Shown here one piece after another: positions 47,456 through 61,286 of a DNA stretch of 64,000 bases. The position numbers and the translations under genes were made by a program. The stretch is from the NCBI GenBank assembly GCA_900708905.1, contig CAADRB010000054.1, positions 854,065 to 918,064 of the forward strand, read 5' to 3'. Below the pieces are notes generated by a model. The model was not told the origin of the DNA. It worked only from the letters and a program-made list of their open reading frames with translations, and made no database searches. Each line of letters opens with the position of its first letter. Position 1 is the stretch's first letter. Origin of the DNA: Hymenolepis diminuta. Taxonomy: Eukaryota; Platyhelminthes; Cestoda; Cyclophyllidea; Hymenolepididae.

Positions 47456-47941
47456 TCATTTTTGATGGGAAATACAAAACCTGATCAAAAGATCACCACA
47501 TTTTATAATCAAGATAGTCAACTGTTTGGTTGAGAGCATGATTCCGAAACTTTGATAAAATGTCTCATAAACTACTGGGCTCAATCAGGTTCCATTAATC
47601 AGAACTGATTTTTAACATATTTCTCCAGGGAAATGTGACAAGTAATGTGTAAATCTCTGAGTAAATCAATAATGTCTAAAACATGAGTTTATTTTTTTCA
47701 ACAGATCTTTCTTATTAATTTAATCTAAATTTTTAAATATGGAAAAATGGGAAAAAAATGAGGTAAATGAAACTCAACAAAAATCGTCTATCGATCATCA
47801 ACAGGCCAGAAAAGCTGATTTGTAATCGCCGATGAAAAAAATTGCAAATTTCTCCAACTCTGTTTTAAGATTTTCATGAAATCATTTTTTTCTCCACCTT
47901 AGAAAAAGGAAATCATTTGAAAATTTAATAGTCATAGAGAG

Positions 47942-48300
47942 TGTAGCGAATGCTACACCAATAAGTAATCCTCCTAAGCAGTCCGAATAGCCTCTAGCGG
48001 AGTCCTCTATTATCAATTCACTCCCAAATTAACTAAGCTATGCCCAAAGTGGTAAGAACCAGAAAAACGCTGAATGGAGAGGGTTTATTGCTCACTTCTA
48101 TGTGTGTGAGTCGTTGTCAAAAGTTCAGTCATTGAATACAAAACCACGCTAGTCTTCAGGGATCTTGATTGCTGATTGGTTGAGGAGGTCTCTGTCCGCA
48201 CGGCCACACTTGTTCTCTACTCGACCGATTACATACCGCACTTCCCAGAAGTTCGAGCGCATGTGATTCAATCAGCCTTGTTAGCGTTGCGAACCCCACA
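47942..48300 (+). mobile_element. TG...CA LTR-like element, copy 3 (359 bp, target duplication AGAG)
   Basis: Starts TGTAGCGAATGCTACA and ends GCGAACCCCACA, flanked by AGAG at 47938-47941 and 48301-48304. The outer 16 bases form a perfect hairpin (TGTAGC, 4-base loop, GCTACA), which is kept in all three copies apart from the first base of copy 1. It contains an ATTGG motif in GCTGATTGGTTGAGG. Confidence 0.8.
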
Positions 48301-49309
48301 AGAGAAGAAAACAGTAAATATCAATCCGTTTTACCCTAATTCGAGAAAATTCGACAAAAAGTATTTGAAAACCCATTAAGGAAACCAATATGGTTTTCTG
48401 GATATATTTTCAGCCTTATACTATTATGTAGGGCGGAAAGTAAATCTGATCACCCCATATTTAGCATAGGACGGAAGTAGCTTGTATTTCTAATTATTAC
48501 AATAGCTTCTTCGAGATTTTTTATACAGCATGTATCAACTAAATATCATTTTTGTTATTGAAAATAAGAGTTGTTTATTATCAACCACTGTTAAGATGAC
48601 TGTTAAAGGTGGCAAATCTCAACTGCTAATGGATTCGTGATTGTGGAACATAAAGCTACTGACTTGATGCAAATGTTACCAGAAGAGAAAATGACCCTAC
48701 TCGAAAGCAAAAAAAAATATTTTATCAATATAGCAAAATTCATTGACTTAAAACACTCTAATTCTATGAAAATAATATTTAGTAAGACACCTCTCAGAAT
48801 TTCGTCTGAAATTCGTGACATTTTATCACCATTTTGAATGAAGTGAATTCGATCAAATCGGATAATCCATATGTCTAAATTATATTTCAAATATCATTAA
48901 ATAAATAAGAATTTATTCAAAATGCAGAAGATCAAATCTCTTTCCACCTTCCCCAAATATGTCATAAAAACAAAATATAAGAATTATAAAAACTGGAAAT
49001 TGAAACTACTTCGAAAGGATCACTAATCAAAAAAAATAACGAAAAAGGCAAAACCGCGCACTATTCTTAAATTTGATTATAAATTACCTTTTAAAGAAAA
49101 TTTTGCCTGCCATTTAGGTCTATTTCAATGTTGCTAAAGTTCTATCAAGCCAAAAACTATCGTTATTAATATGTATAAATCAAACTTTTAAATTTGCCAA
49201 CGATATTTTTGAATGATCAATGATTTGTATTCGTAAAATGCAGAATGGAAATTGTAGAGAGTTGATTTGATAGAACTTCACCAATGAAGGATTATGATTC
49301 CCTGATTAG

Positions 49310-49314
49310 CCAAT
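49310..49314 (+). promoter_or_regulatory. CCAAT box of divergent H3 gene
   Basis: CCAAT, 36 bp upstream of the TATA box and 95 bp upstream of the ATG. CCAAT motifs are also clustered before the canonical H3 at 58064. Confidence 0.55.
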
Positions 49315-49345
49315 GGGGATATAATTAGGATCTCTCGACTTCAGA

Positions 49346-49353
49346 TATAAAAA
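49346..49353 (+). promoter_or_regulatory. TATA box of divergent H3 gene
   Basis: TATAAAAA, 35 bp before the shared GTTGGCATATCGT motif (49381-49393). The spacing puts the transcript start at or just before that motif and leaves a leader of about 25 nt. Confidence 0.75.
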
Positions 49354-49374
49354 CAGTGACTGGTGGTATTTTGA

Positions 49375-49815
<441 letters not shown>

Positions 49816-49867
49816 AGCAACAACGAAAAATATTATAGTGGCTCTAAACCACTAATAACGATGCCAC

Positions 49868-49883
49868 GGTCCTCTTTAGGACC
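49868..49883 (+). terminator. Histone 3' stem-loop of divergent H3
   Basis: GGTCCTCTTTAGGACC has a 6-bp perfect stem and a 4-base loop, 52 bp after the stop. Its stem differs from GGCCCT in the other genes by paired changes (C to T matched by G to A), so pairing is preserved. Confidence 0.93.
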
Positions 49884-49893
49884 ACAGTAATAC

Positions 49894-49903
49894 TGATTGT
49901 TGT
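49894..49903 (+). promoter_or_regulatory. Putative histone downstream element TGATTGTTGT
   Basis: The same 10-mer is at 58563-58572, in both cases exactly 10 bases after the stem-loop. It is a candidate U7 snRNP-binding element. Vertebrate HDEs are purine-rich, so this would be a lineage-specific form. Confidence 0.55.
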
Positions 49904-51770
49904 GGCTAATCTGGGTGGTTTATTTTCAGAACTTAGGTTACAGGAAGAGCTTTTCTGTTTTTTTTCGTTTATTCTAACTGTATTTAATCAATCTAAATCA
50001 CCGTAACAGGGTATCTTTTACTTTTTTTCATTTTGTTTTCTTTTTATTTGAAATTTGGAGTGGTTTTGATTTCACTTGTAAATTAGACGTATAATGGGTT
50101 TACTTTACCGCATAAAGTTTAGCCTTCGGTATATCAATCAGATGTTCGACCAGCAATTGGGACTTCTATGAAATAAAAGGGAATGTTCTGTGGTATATTG
50201 TATTTCTAAGAAATTATTGCATTATAGCCAATGAGGAAAGAGAATAAACCTGCTACTACTTAAATAATGATGCATTTCGAAAATCGGAGAATTAAGAGAA
50301 AATTATTCTTTTGCAACAGAAAGTTATAATTGTAAATCTTTAATATTTTATCATTTTTTCGGTGGCCTCCCCAATTGCGAAGAATTTTTCACTCTGTCTT
50401 AAAGTTAGGACGCAGGATATGTTCTGGAAGCTTCCTTTTATGCATATGTTGTTGTTGTTTATTACTTAAATAGAAGTATTCAGCTACTCTTATAATGAGA
50501 CTAGGATGATGGATTACAGACATCTCAAGATGCATGGTTTGTAGCGTAATACTGGTAGCATCGTAGAAATAGCAGACACCTCTAATTTAACGTCGCGACA
50601 TCTTAAGATGTAGGATCCATGGTTTAAAATCTCCTCATATTAAAATTATTACACTGGTAGCTTGGTTAATAAGTTGAATGAATATCTTTTATCTCCTCAA
50701 GTACTCAAAAAGGGAGAATGATACATATCAAACTTTAAATCAAACGTTTACGAGGTAGCACTTTTTTCATGCTACATGTTTCTTTTTAAATTCTCTAGTG
50801 ATTCAAGTGATATCCAAGTTAGTCTAAATCAGTTAGAATCATTTCTGAAATCAGCTAGTCTGACCTACAATTTGATACTCGAAAACTTAACTTGAATTAC
50901 CTCATTACAAAAAACTCCTCTCATAAAGGAAAACTAAGCCAACTAAACCTTTAAATAAAGAGAGATTTGGTTAAAACTACTTAGTGCACCATACTTTGTT
51001 TATCTTGAGCAATTAAAAGCGTAACTGGGTCCTTGGGGTCGTTGCCACTAATTATATGTTTTTTTAAAATGATCTCCTCGATAGTTCAAAAGATTGTTCT
51101 TTGCTGCTCAAAAGCTGACATTCTGATTCATACCTAAGTGACGGAGAGCGGTTGGGTTTCTCAGCCTCTTCCTTTATAGCGTGAAACAAGCCAGAGTTTC
51201 TAGTTTACTTTCCAGATTTCTATATTCTCAAGTCAAGTCACAAAGTTACTTAACCTTAATAGGGTTCCAAAATCTAAAATATGCTTTTTATTACATCAAG
51301 AACATGACTATTCACTTTACTTTAACTCAAATATGGCCTTCGAAAGCCTTACTTTTGTTCCGAAAACAGCATTTATTAGAAAAATTGGCATAACTTTCCT
51401 ATATTTAAATTTGAGATGTTATTTCTAGGTCACACTGTCATTAATCTGAGGTTTCAAAAATTCTACTCCATCATCTACGAAAGTGAGGACTTTTACATAA
51501 GATGACTGACATATTATTCTGTCATTTAGTCAACCAGTTTTCGCTAGAAATTATCCAAGTTTACACAAATGTTGCCTTGTTAAACGTTGGTCAATCATAT
51601 CTCAAGTTTTATTTTCATACTGATTTTAGATCAATCTTTGTATTTCAAAATTTCCTTAATAAAACTTTATTTGAATGTTGTTGAAGTGCAAAAACAAGTA
51701 CAGTAATGTGTTGTCACAGAGTGTATTGAGTAGATCCACATAAGCTTGACGTATTTGATGTATCTTGCGG

Positions 51771-51792
51771 TTTGTTTGTTTGTTTGTTTGTT
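51771..51792 (+). repeat. (TTTG)n microsatellite
   Basis: About five and a half perfect TTTG units. Confidence 0.95.
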
Positions 51793-52185
51793 AGTTTTGA
51801 TCTTTTTATGTTTCCCTTTCTGGAAAAAAAGTAAATATATTTTACCTATTTTTAATACCTCTTTCCACATTTTTTTTTATTAATCAGATTGCAAAATGCT
51901 AAAAAGTTGGCAGTGGTGAAACCTCATCCGCGAAGATTTGAAATTTGATATTTTTTAATATGCTATGCTATCGATTTTCGATAAGGTTATCAACATCTCA
52001 CCTCGATTTCTACTCAATCTAACTTATGAAATGATTTTCAGAATCAGAAGATGCGTTTGGAAATATGATAATAATATCAGAAAATGTTTTATTAATGTCG
52101 AAATTAATACGGAAAATAGTCTGTGTAATTCCAAGTGCAAGAAACTGTTAATTGTTACTTGCGATCCATTTTGTTCCGAATGTTT

Positions 52186-52201
52186 TATATATATATATAT
52201 A
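52186..52201 (+). repeat. (TA)n microsatellite
   Basis: About eight TA units following TGTTT. Confidence 0.9.
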
Positions 52202-55200
52202 GAATTATTCAATTTCAGCTATTAATAAAACTTTTTTAATACCTAACGTCTCTCCAGTGATCTTGAACATCACTTCTTTTGAGTCATCAAATACCAATGA
52301 GAATTAGAAAGAAGGATTACAAAAAGTCAGCTAAGGTAAATTAATCAAGGCGCTATGGAAGTCTTCGATTTTACCAAGTCGTCATGTCCATTTCGTTCTC
52401 TATAAATCCTCGTTTCAGGGATATTCTAGCAATAAAAAGTCCAAGGCGGGAATATGTATGCGAATGTTTGCATGAAAGAAGGTAATGCTTCTGCATTATC
52501 AATGGAATCACTGTTTCATAGACGTACCGATCAGGAAGCCGTTAAGTTTCAAGATGGTATGTCTTAGTAACGATAGAGATATCTAAAAGCTACACATCGG
52601 AGTGTTAGTGTAATCAAGGCTCACTAGGATAAATAGGAAATTGGGCCGTAAATGGAATAAATACTGTTTAATCACCTCTGTCGGTCAAGCGTTCCATTCC
52701 CAAACAATATTAAAATATTCTAGAGCGCACAACGAAAGGTAATTAACCTATTACAATCATGGATGCCAATATTAAATCTCGAAATGGAATTTAGGATGCG
52801 GTAAATTGCCAGTTGGGCAGTCCACAAAACAAGATTTAAGAACTGTTTTCTGTCGACATACGCTACTGAAATCATTAGAGTAGCATAAGATATCAGTATC
52901 AGGTAGTCGCCGACGTCAACATTTGCAGTTGTGCTTCCGAGTGAAGGTGATCAAAAGATATATGAAACAAATAACCTAATTTTTTACTTTTCAAATTATT
53001 CATTATTTATAAAATGTGATTTAATTGGTCCTTTCTGTCAGTATGCCTTATTAATTAACCGTTTTCCTCTGTCATTAAGATACTATTTCGAAATATGTTG
53101 CTGATGTAATATTCAAGATTCATTCAATTTTCAGGCCATTAGCATATGCAACTGGAAATGGTGAAATCGACAGTGTGAGTGACTTCTTGTAAACTGCGCA
53201 GTCAGTCAACTTTAGCATTAATCAACGTGTGGCTACGTAATATTGGACTCCGGTACAACTCCATATCGCAAAGAAACCCTGTAATCCTAGATCCATCTCG
53301 GTCTTCTTTCCAGATTCAAAGGTGATTCTTATTTATTAAAATAGACTGAGGAACTAATTTACTTTAACTGCTCGGATCTCTTTGCCCTACTAACAGTACA
53401 ACCGTTTCTTAAAATCTACCAGCCTCAAAAAATTATAATAATCCTCTACATCCATCTTCTTACACCTCGAATTGTCATTGATGCAAGTCACCCGAATGAC
53501 TTGTAAAGTTCGTAGTAGGAAAATATCAAAGTTTGCCCCGAGTTACGTATTCTATTTGAATTTTATCATGGATACACTTAACCAAGACCGCTATTTCCGC
53601 ATAACCTGAGAGTTTATACAAGCCTCAAAGCGCAGTAATTGATCTATTTCAGAAGTCTTTATTCTAGAAGGAGGAAACCACATTTTTAAACGGATGTATT
53701 ATTGTTTGAAAGTCAAGTAATCTGCAATTATTAAGGCGCCGTAATCGTTCATTGAATCACGTAGGGGGAAAATCGATTAACTTAATCCATTACAGTGCAA
53801 TCGATTGGTTCGGTTTCTAGGACAAAACGTTCATCCTCTTAAGCCCATTTGAACTGAAAGACCTTCTTTGAGATTTCCTTAATTTGAACCCACCTTACTG
53901 CACTTTTTAGTAACCTCATTTTAAGGAGGTTATTTCTATTATCCATTTATCGATTCCTCATGATTTCAATCCCTTATCGTGCTATTTTATTATTATTATT
54001 AATGTATAATCTAATTGAAAACCAATTGGTTGTTAGTCCTAGAACAAGAGGGTAGGCAAGTTAGGTAAATAATTGCGTCCTAAGCAAAATTAGGTGAACT
54101 CACATGAGCTCTGTTATAATAAAATTGTGTATGCTAATAGCATCCTAGTGTTTCGGACATTATAAACAATCTCGCCAGTTTATAAATACAACAGATGTGT
54201 AACTCTAGAGGTAGAACCGACACCACTATCTAATTATCAAATCTAGATGTATACTTTTATCTACTATCGGACGAATTTGAACTGGATTGTGAATGAGGGG
54301 TTAAAAATACGTATGAATGCAAACGCCACCTCTTGAAAACATATCTTGCCTAAGAATCGAAGCCCCAACCGAATGCTTTCAAGGATCTCAAGGACACACT
54401 TTTTAGGAAGAATAGATCTAAACCGCAAATCGAGATATGTAAAAATATCTGTTTCAAGAGTGAAATTCCCCTCACCCCCCTCCCTACCCAACATACCTTT
54501 TTTTCCTACCATCGGAAAGTTACATACTTTTTGTACAAATCGTATCTTTTATACTACCTTTTGTACAGACGGACTAAATTTAGACAAAGCCTCACATGAG
54601 TTAATTTGTCGAATATGATTTAATGCAGTTAATAGTAGAAAAGGTGGAGTGTTAGTGAATCTGATATCCTAAGGGAAGAGCATTAGATAGACAGTAAGAT
54701 ATAAACCTTGTAAAAATTTATCCCTACAATTGCTTAAGGTGACTCTTTATGAAGCTTGTATCTGCGACAATATAGCCCTTAAATGAACATCCTTTTATCT
54801 ATCACTAACGCCTTTTGTGAACTCTAAATGCGAACTAATGACATTCGCTGACTCATTTATGCTTTCCAGCTGCTCGAACAGTCACTACTTCAGTCACCTC
54901 ACCTTAACAAGGACAAAGAGGGCTCAGATAGTGGACTCCCCTCTCTAAACATTTTAATACAGATAATTCATAATCCTTGGGTGAGCTGTTTGTCGTGCCA
55001 ACAATTCGCTCATTCAGCTTCTAGTTATCAATACCGGAATTCAATCTTAACCAACACTGTTCAAAAAGTAGCTATTGGCTGTCCCATCTGGCTTAGTAAA
55101 TTATACCACCCGATACAGATCCATCTGTGTTAATTGTATCGTCAGGGTAAGTAAATGTAATGAACTCCTCTGTTGAATTAAAACGTGTCTTAGACAATGC

Positions 55201-57907
55201 GTTTCGTATGGACACATAAATTTCACAAAGAGCTTGCTATACCTTAGAAATATATCATGTAATGAAAAACACAAATAGAGAACATCATTGTCTCAATCAA
55301 TACAAATATGTCATATTCTTAATTGTACCCGTACCGATTAGTCATTTCTCTCATCAATGCGCGCTCAGCATTGTTTTTGTGCCCGTCATGTTAGGCTCGG
55401 GTGCGTCCGTGTGTGTATTGATTCCCTATTGGCCCATATCTTACATCATTTTTGCGTCATTATCTATCTCTAGAGCTTTAAAGTAATGCGCCATCTAACC
55501 ATCGACTAAACCAATGAAAATGTGTGGTAATTAAATTCCGTGTTCACGCCCAACTCTTTTCTTACATAGTAATTCTTCGGATATTTTCAGTACTTGGAGT
55601 ATTATTTAAAATGCAAAATTATTAATGGACGAAACCAAGAAAATTTGTCATTTAAAGATTATGAAAAAGTCGTTGAATTGTAGATAATGTTTGGAGGTGA
55701 ATTAGATCAGAAATATTTCAGAATCATGGTCGTAGAATATAAAGACATCGTCCAAATTTGAGTAGTATTCAGCGTCCATTTTCTCCCTCTTAGTTGAAAA
55801 TGTGGATGTTGGTTCCATATATTACATAAAGGGAAGTTCGCATTCACATGATGTTTACCAACAGAAGGCCGGTTGCTCTACTTTCATCCTTCTCCCTAAG
55901 AGCCAATCAGCACTAGATATAACCATTTAAGATTAAATTATTCCGGGAACGTCGTTATAAACTTGGGATTAACCAGCAACCATATTTAAATCTAGTATCT
56001 GTATAGTAGGTTCGTAAACGCAATTAAAAATGAGGAAAGCGATCCATATCTTTCAGAGAATGAATAACGTTCACTTCATCTATTGTTTTCATCAGGATTT
56101 TAAAGAAAAAATTTTTTACGAAAAAACCTTTACAATCCGCATGACCGGGCTCCTCGATTCATGCTCTCTTCCTCGACGTTCTTTTAGGCCGCTTAAGTAA
56201 ATTTATTCGTCCAATATTAGCCCAATATTTCAATCTACGTCTTTGAACTCACGGGAAAACCTACATTACAGGAGTCGAACATTCATAATTTAGCAGCGTT
56301 TTTTTAAATAAGGTATAGATTTGTGAATGGATTAAATATTTCAGTCACTGAAATTATCAGTTTATTTCCGTCCTTAATAAAAATAAACATGTGGCTTCAA
56401 GGATGATCTCTATATTACTTTTACGAAGCCGATCGTCTTGAAAGCTGAAAGCACAGGGTTGTCCACTTTCTCATGTGAGGTACATATCCAACTGTAGCAG
56501 GGATCAATTGTCATCAGTTGATCTCTGAATCTCTTAATTACCTCATGCTCAGAGCACGATCAAGGATTGATTGGATGGAGCTGCCGATCATACCTTTGCA
56601 TTCATTTACATCTTCTTACAACTCAGAACAGGGAGATGGGAATAGCAGAGCTCACTAGCGCTTACTGCAAGTGACTGCTGATAGTTTGACAGTCACATAT
56701 CCTTTCTACCAGTGGACCAACTCCATTTTCCTCCGTGGTGGTTAGTATTAACTGAATTTTACAGAATTGTCCCTCTGGTCGTCGATTCTATATTTCACCC
56801 TAATCCAAAATATCACAATGTCATTTCTCGCAGACGCTCGATTCCAGTTTCAAATTGATTCATGAGTTAAGTTGTTTCGAATACAAATGAATTAGGCCTT
56901 CGAAAAACACTGCAGAACATTTGAGGTGAAAAATGTTCTCACAGTTGCAGCCTAGATTATGGGAAAGTATTGAGTCAGGATGCATTACGGCATTACGAAC
57001 ATTAAGAGGCGTATATTTAATCATGTCCCAGCAGCAGCTGTTAGCGCGCGCACATAATCCGATCTTAGCTTCACTAGGGTCATAGCAACCGATGTTTAAG
57101 CCCAGGACACATGCAGGCAAAGTTGCTGAGTCATTCTTTGGGATAGTAAAACGCTCGACAAATAAAAGCAGTCATATTCTCACATCAAAAAAGCCAATAT
57201 ACCTCCTTCCGGACAAATATCTACGATCTAACTTTTGACATTCAAATCTACTCCATTTCAGGATCACCAATTATTCTCAATTATCCCAATTCCAATTACA
57301 GGAGATGCAGTTCTCAGAATATTCCAATACGGAAAAGACTAAGTCTCACACCACTTAAGCCCTATCAGTATACTTCTCTATAGGTGAGACTCCATCACTC
57401 CTAGAGATACCTTTCATCCATCGTTCAGCTCAGTTAACTGATGTGCACTAGCACCTTTCCCAACTTGCTTTATTCCACTTAATTAAACAAAATAGTTTAT
57501 CTAAAGCACACTGCATTGGCCCACGACATTAGGCTAACACGCATGAAAGAACGGACCATAACGGAGAAACTTGAGGTCAATAGGGCTCGATTCTAGATAA
57601 CAGAATGTTTAGCTCTTGAAAATGAACGGGCATTTGTTAAGCCTCCACTGAATCTCGAGGCGAAATGATCGGTCACGATGTGGGAAATTATTGGTTAACG
57701 AGATCACGTTCTACAATGAAGGCGGATGATCACATGACAAATTTCGCCAAATAACCTATAACCTATCATTAAGAGGTAGTAAAGCCGCACCTAAAATGAT
57801 AATAATCAAGTTTGATCATTTTGAGAGAGGTGGATCGTTAAACGCCACGGAGAGCGCAAATATACGCACGCAAGCGCATGATTTAATTTTTGATATTGTC
57901 TGAGTTG

Positions 57908-57939
57908 ATTGGTTGATTGCCTGATTGGACGCAGCCAAT
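57908..57939 (+). promoter_or_regulatory. CCAAT-box cluster of canonical H3 (left copy)
   Basis: ATTGG at 57908 and 57924 (inverted CCAAT) and CCAAT at 57935, all within 32 bp and about 70-100 bp upstream of the TATA-like element. CCAAT clusters are typical of replication-dependent histone promoters. The right arm has the same cluster at 61388-61419. Confidence 0.65.
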
Positions 57940-58006
57940 AGGAGACATGTGGATGGAAATTGTGTAATCACATTGGCAGAGGCTTGTGCGACCTTGATGA
58001 GAATGT

Positions 58007-58014
58007 CATAAAAC
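58007..58014 (+). promoter_or_regulatory. TATA-like element of canonical H3 (left copy)
   Basis: CATAAAAC, 34 bp before the shared GTTGGCATATCGT motif. This matches the TATA-to-motif distance in the 49405 gene. Confidence 0.55.
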
Positions 58015-58040
58015 GAAGTGAAAGGGAGACGAGCCGTGTT

Positions 58041-58053
58041 GTTGGCATATCGT
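58041..58053 (+). promoter_or_regulatory. Shared H3 start-site motif GTTGGCATATCGT (left copy)
   Basis: Identical to 49381-49393, ending 10 bases before the ATG at 58064. The right arm carries it at 61274-61286 on the minus strand. Confidence 0.6.
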
Positions 58054-58057
58054 CTGA

Positions 58058-58474
<417 letters not shown>

Positions 58475-58536
58475 GCTGGCTCCTGAGTCATGACGAGGGG
58501 TGGTTGATGAGGACCACCGGAAGCCAACGATATCAC

Positions 58537-58552
58537 GGCCCTATTTAGGGCC
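58537..58552 (+). terminator. Histone 3' stem-loop of canonical H3 (left copy)
   Basis: GGCCCTATTTAGGGCC, 62 bp after the stop, with the TGATTGTTGT element 10 bases further on at 58563-58572. Confidence 0.93.
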
Positions 58553-58562
58553 AATTCACATG

Positions 58563-58572
58563 TGATTGTTGT
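58563..58572 (+). promoter_or_regulatory. Putative histone downstream element (left copy)
   Basis: TGATTGTTGT, 10 bases after the stem-loop, identical in sequence and spacing to 49894-49903. Confidence 0.55.
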
Positions 58573-58650
58573 CTAGTGTGCGGTGGAGTCAACTGGTAGT
58601 TGGGGTAGAAGGGTTTCGTATTTATTTTGCCCTGTTTTGTGTGGTTTTGG

Positions 58651-60676
58651 TTTATTGAGGATGGCAACTTGGATCGTGAAGTCTTTTATTATTACTCTGT
58701 GGTTTGTCATTGCTTTAGTAACCGCGGTTGTACGTTGGATGAGGTATTAGTATTGCTGTGGTTTTATATGGGCAAATATGCACGAGAACTTGTAATGCCT
58801 TTAATTTGTGTAATCCTCAAGTTCGTCATTGGTGTCGCTATGAAAATTTTCTAGCATTTAACTTGATGTGATGGGTGGTATGCGTTGTGTTTGAAGATGT
58901 CGATCGTTGTTGAGTCTGGACGGAATAGAATTGCCATTTTAGTAACCAAAATGCTTGACTAAAACAATCAAATGCCGAAAATTTAATTCATAGTTCTGAG
59001 TGTTGTGGGTGAATGGTAAATTACTGTAAAAACAAAATATCGTCGCTTTTTTTCCTTTCCGCTTTGATATCTCTATTTAATTTCGTTCTCCTTGCCTCAA
59101 ATCCGATATCGAAAATGCATTAATAACATTGCCTAGATTCCTATCACTGTAACGTCAATTGATGTCACTCATGAACTGCGATCGAATGCAGAAAATTCGA
59201 TGCTTACTCTTACTGAGTTGATGGTGGTGCTCTTGTTTGTTTATCCGCATTACCAACGCACGCATCGACCTCTCTCGCTCAGTCATATGAATGTTCTTTG
59301 TGTACAATATCGCTTAAGGAGCAATAAGCTCGAGATGGTCTGTCAAATTAATATGCTAGTCTAGACAAATATCCCTCATCACGGAAACAATTTAATTACA
59401 TTCTTGGTAATAAGTTAATGAAGTCATTTTGAGGTAATTGGCACGTCTGTATTACGTTCTGCCTTCGAGTCTGAGTGAGCTGCAGGCCAACGATATCTAG
59501 TTGGGGAATGTATCATAGTAGCAGAACAACATTTCTACCCTTTAGATACCTCTTTTTAATAAAAAAGATGTCAAATGTCAGCGTCTTAGCAACACATTTT
59601 GTCCCTTGAACATCAATCTTCTCGTATTACATGCCAGATAAAAATGCTGCTAGCATATGATAAACCATAACCACAGTGTCGAACGCGTTACAATTGGTCA
59701 GGAATGTCCCCCACGTAAATGACTCATCTGTGTGTGCGGTGTGATAGCTTTAAATCGGACGTTTGTGGTTAATGTCTGACTGAATTTAGCCTCGTAAACA
59801 TTAAACAGATTTATTGGCTCAGAAACCCTTTCGTATCTGTTAAACCTCCAAGACTAGATTGCCGATATAGAAGATCACGTGATAGTGTTTATCAGACTAA
59901 ATTGTATTAATCAATTATTGAGCGCAGGTGCGTCGATGAGTCATACGCATAAACTTACTTAACGATTGCCGAGGCTAATTAATTGTCTAAATAGAGAGGA
60001 GCGCGTATCATTAAGTTAAAAAATTCAATGGACGCGTTGTCACGGTCCGGGAGAATTTACTCCACATCGACACTGAATCTGTGCGTAGTCCTAAGGTTGA
60101 GAAATAACCTCAGCAACTTCTCAATTTTCGAGTCACTAAGCAATAAGTAAAACAGTTTGTCATTTAGTGCAGCTAAAACCCTCACCAGATTGGACACATT
60201 TGAATTGAGTTTGTGACGCAATAAGAAACCGCAATATGTATTCCGTCTACCAAATGGCACCAAGGAATTAAAAAACCCACTCGTAAGTCATATCACGCCC
60301 CAAATACATGAAAAGAGGAATATAGAGACAAATTACTAATAATCTCGCCAAGATTTTGGACGACCCACGAAAGGCCGCACATTAAAATTCAGATAAAATA
60401 ACAGTCTGCTTACACTAAAAGGCTAACCCAGTTCATCAGACATTGGCTCCAATATTGTGAAAAATAGCATTTGTCTCGACCTAAATGCAGTTGAAATACC
60501 GAAAGGCTTGAAAAGAAATTACAGAGGCGAGCACTCAAACAGCGAGATGACAAAGATCACCACCCAATTAGCCTCACAACAATCCCCGAATAACAGCAAC
60601 CATCACCGATCAACAGAGAAGAGAAACCCAACCTAAATATTCGCGCAGAAATCAAACAAACCCGACAAAAACATCC
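58651..60676. other. 2026-bp spacer of the inverted duplication
   Basis: Unique sequence between the two arms, so the arms are not a simple snap-back hairpin. I recognise no gene, RNA or repeat in it. The last ~200 bp next to the right arm are A- and C-rich on the plus strand. Confidence 0.8.
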
Positions 60677-60754
60677 CCAAAACCACACAAAACAGGGCAA
60701 AATAAATACGAAACCCTTCTACCCCAACTACCAGTTGACTCCACCGCACACTAG

Positions 60755-60764
60755 ACAACAATCA
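60755..60764 (-). promoter_or_regulatory. Putative histone downstream element (right copy)
   Basis: Minus-strand TGATTGTTGT, 10 bases beyond the right-copy stem-loop. Confidence 0.55.
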
Positions 60765-60774
60765 CATGTGAATT

Positions 60775-60790
60775 GGCCCTAAATAGGGCC
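60775..60790 (-). terminator. Histone 3' stem-loop of canonical H3 (right copy)
   Basis: Minus-strand GGCCCTATTTAGGGCC, 62 bp after the stop codon of the right H3 copy. Confidence 0.93.
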
Positions 60791-60852
60791 GTGATATCGT
60801 TGGCTTCCGGTGGTCCTCATCAACCACCCCTCGTCATGACTCAGGAGCCAGC

Positions 60853-61269
<417 letters not shown>

Positions 61270-61273
61270 TCAG

Positions 61274-61286
61274 ACGATATGCCAAC
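61274..61286 (-). promoter_or_regulatory. Shared H3 start-site motif (right copy)
   Basis: Minus-strand GTTGGCATATCGT, 10 bases upstream of the ATG at 61263. Confidence 0.6.

Larger units (their letters stand above)
49904..56445. other. 6.5-kb region without recognised genes
   Basis: AT-rich sequence between the divergent H3 gene and the inverted duplication. Small repeats are a TTTG run (51771-51792) and an AT run (about 52186-52201). Open frames are short and match no family I know. I see no stem-loop or histone fragment here. Confidence 0.6.

Noticed and set aside
56860..57120. 86-codon open frame repeated at 62207-62467, with several Cys
   Set aside because: It is duplicated only because it lies in the inverted arms. 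It begins with TTG rather than ATG, has no recognisable domain and no conservation test is possible here.
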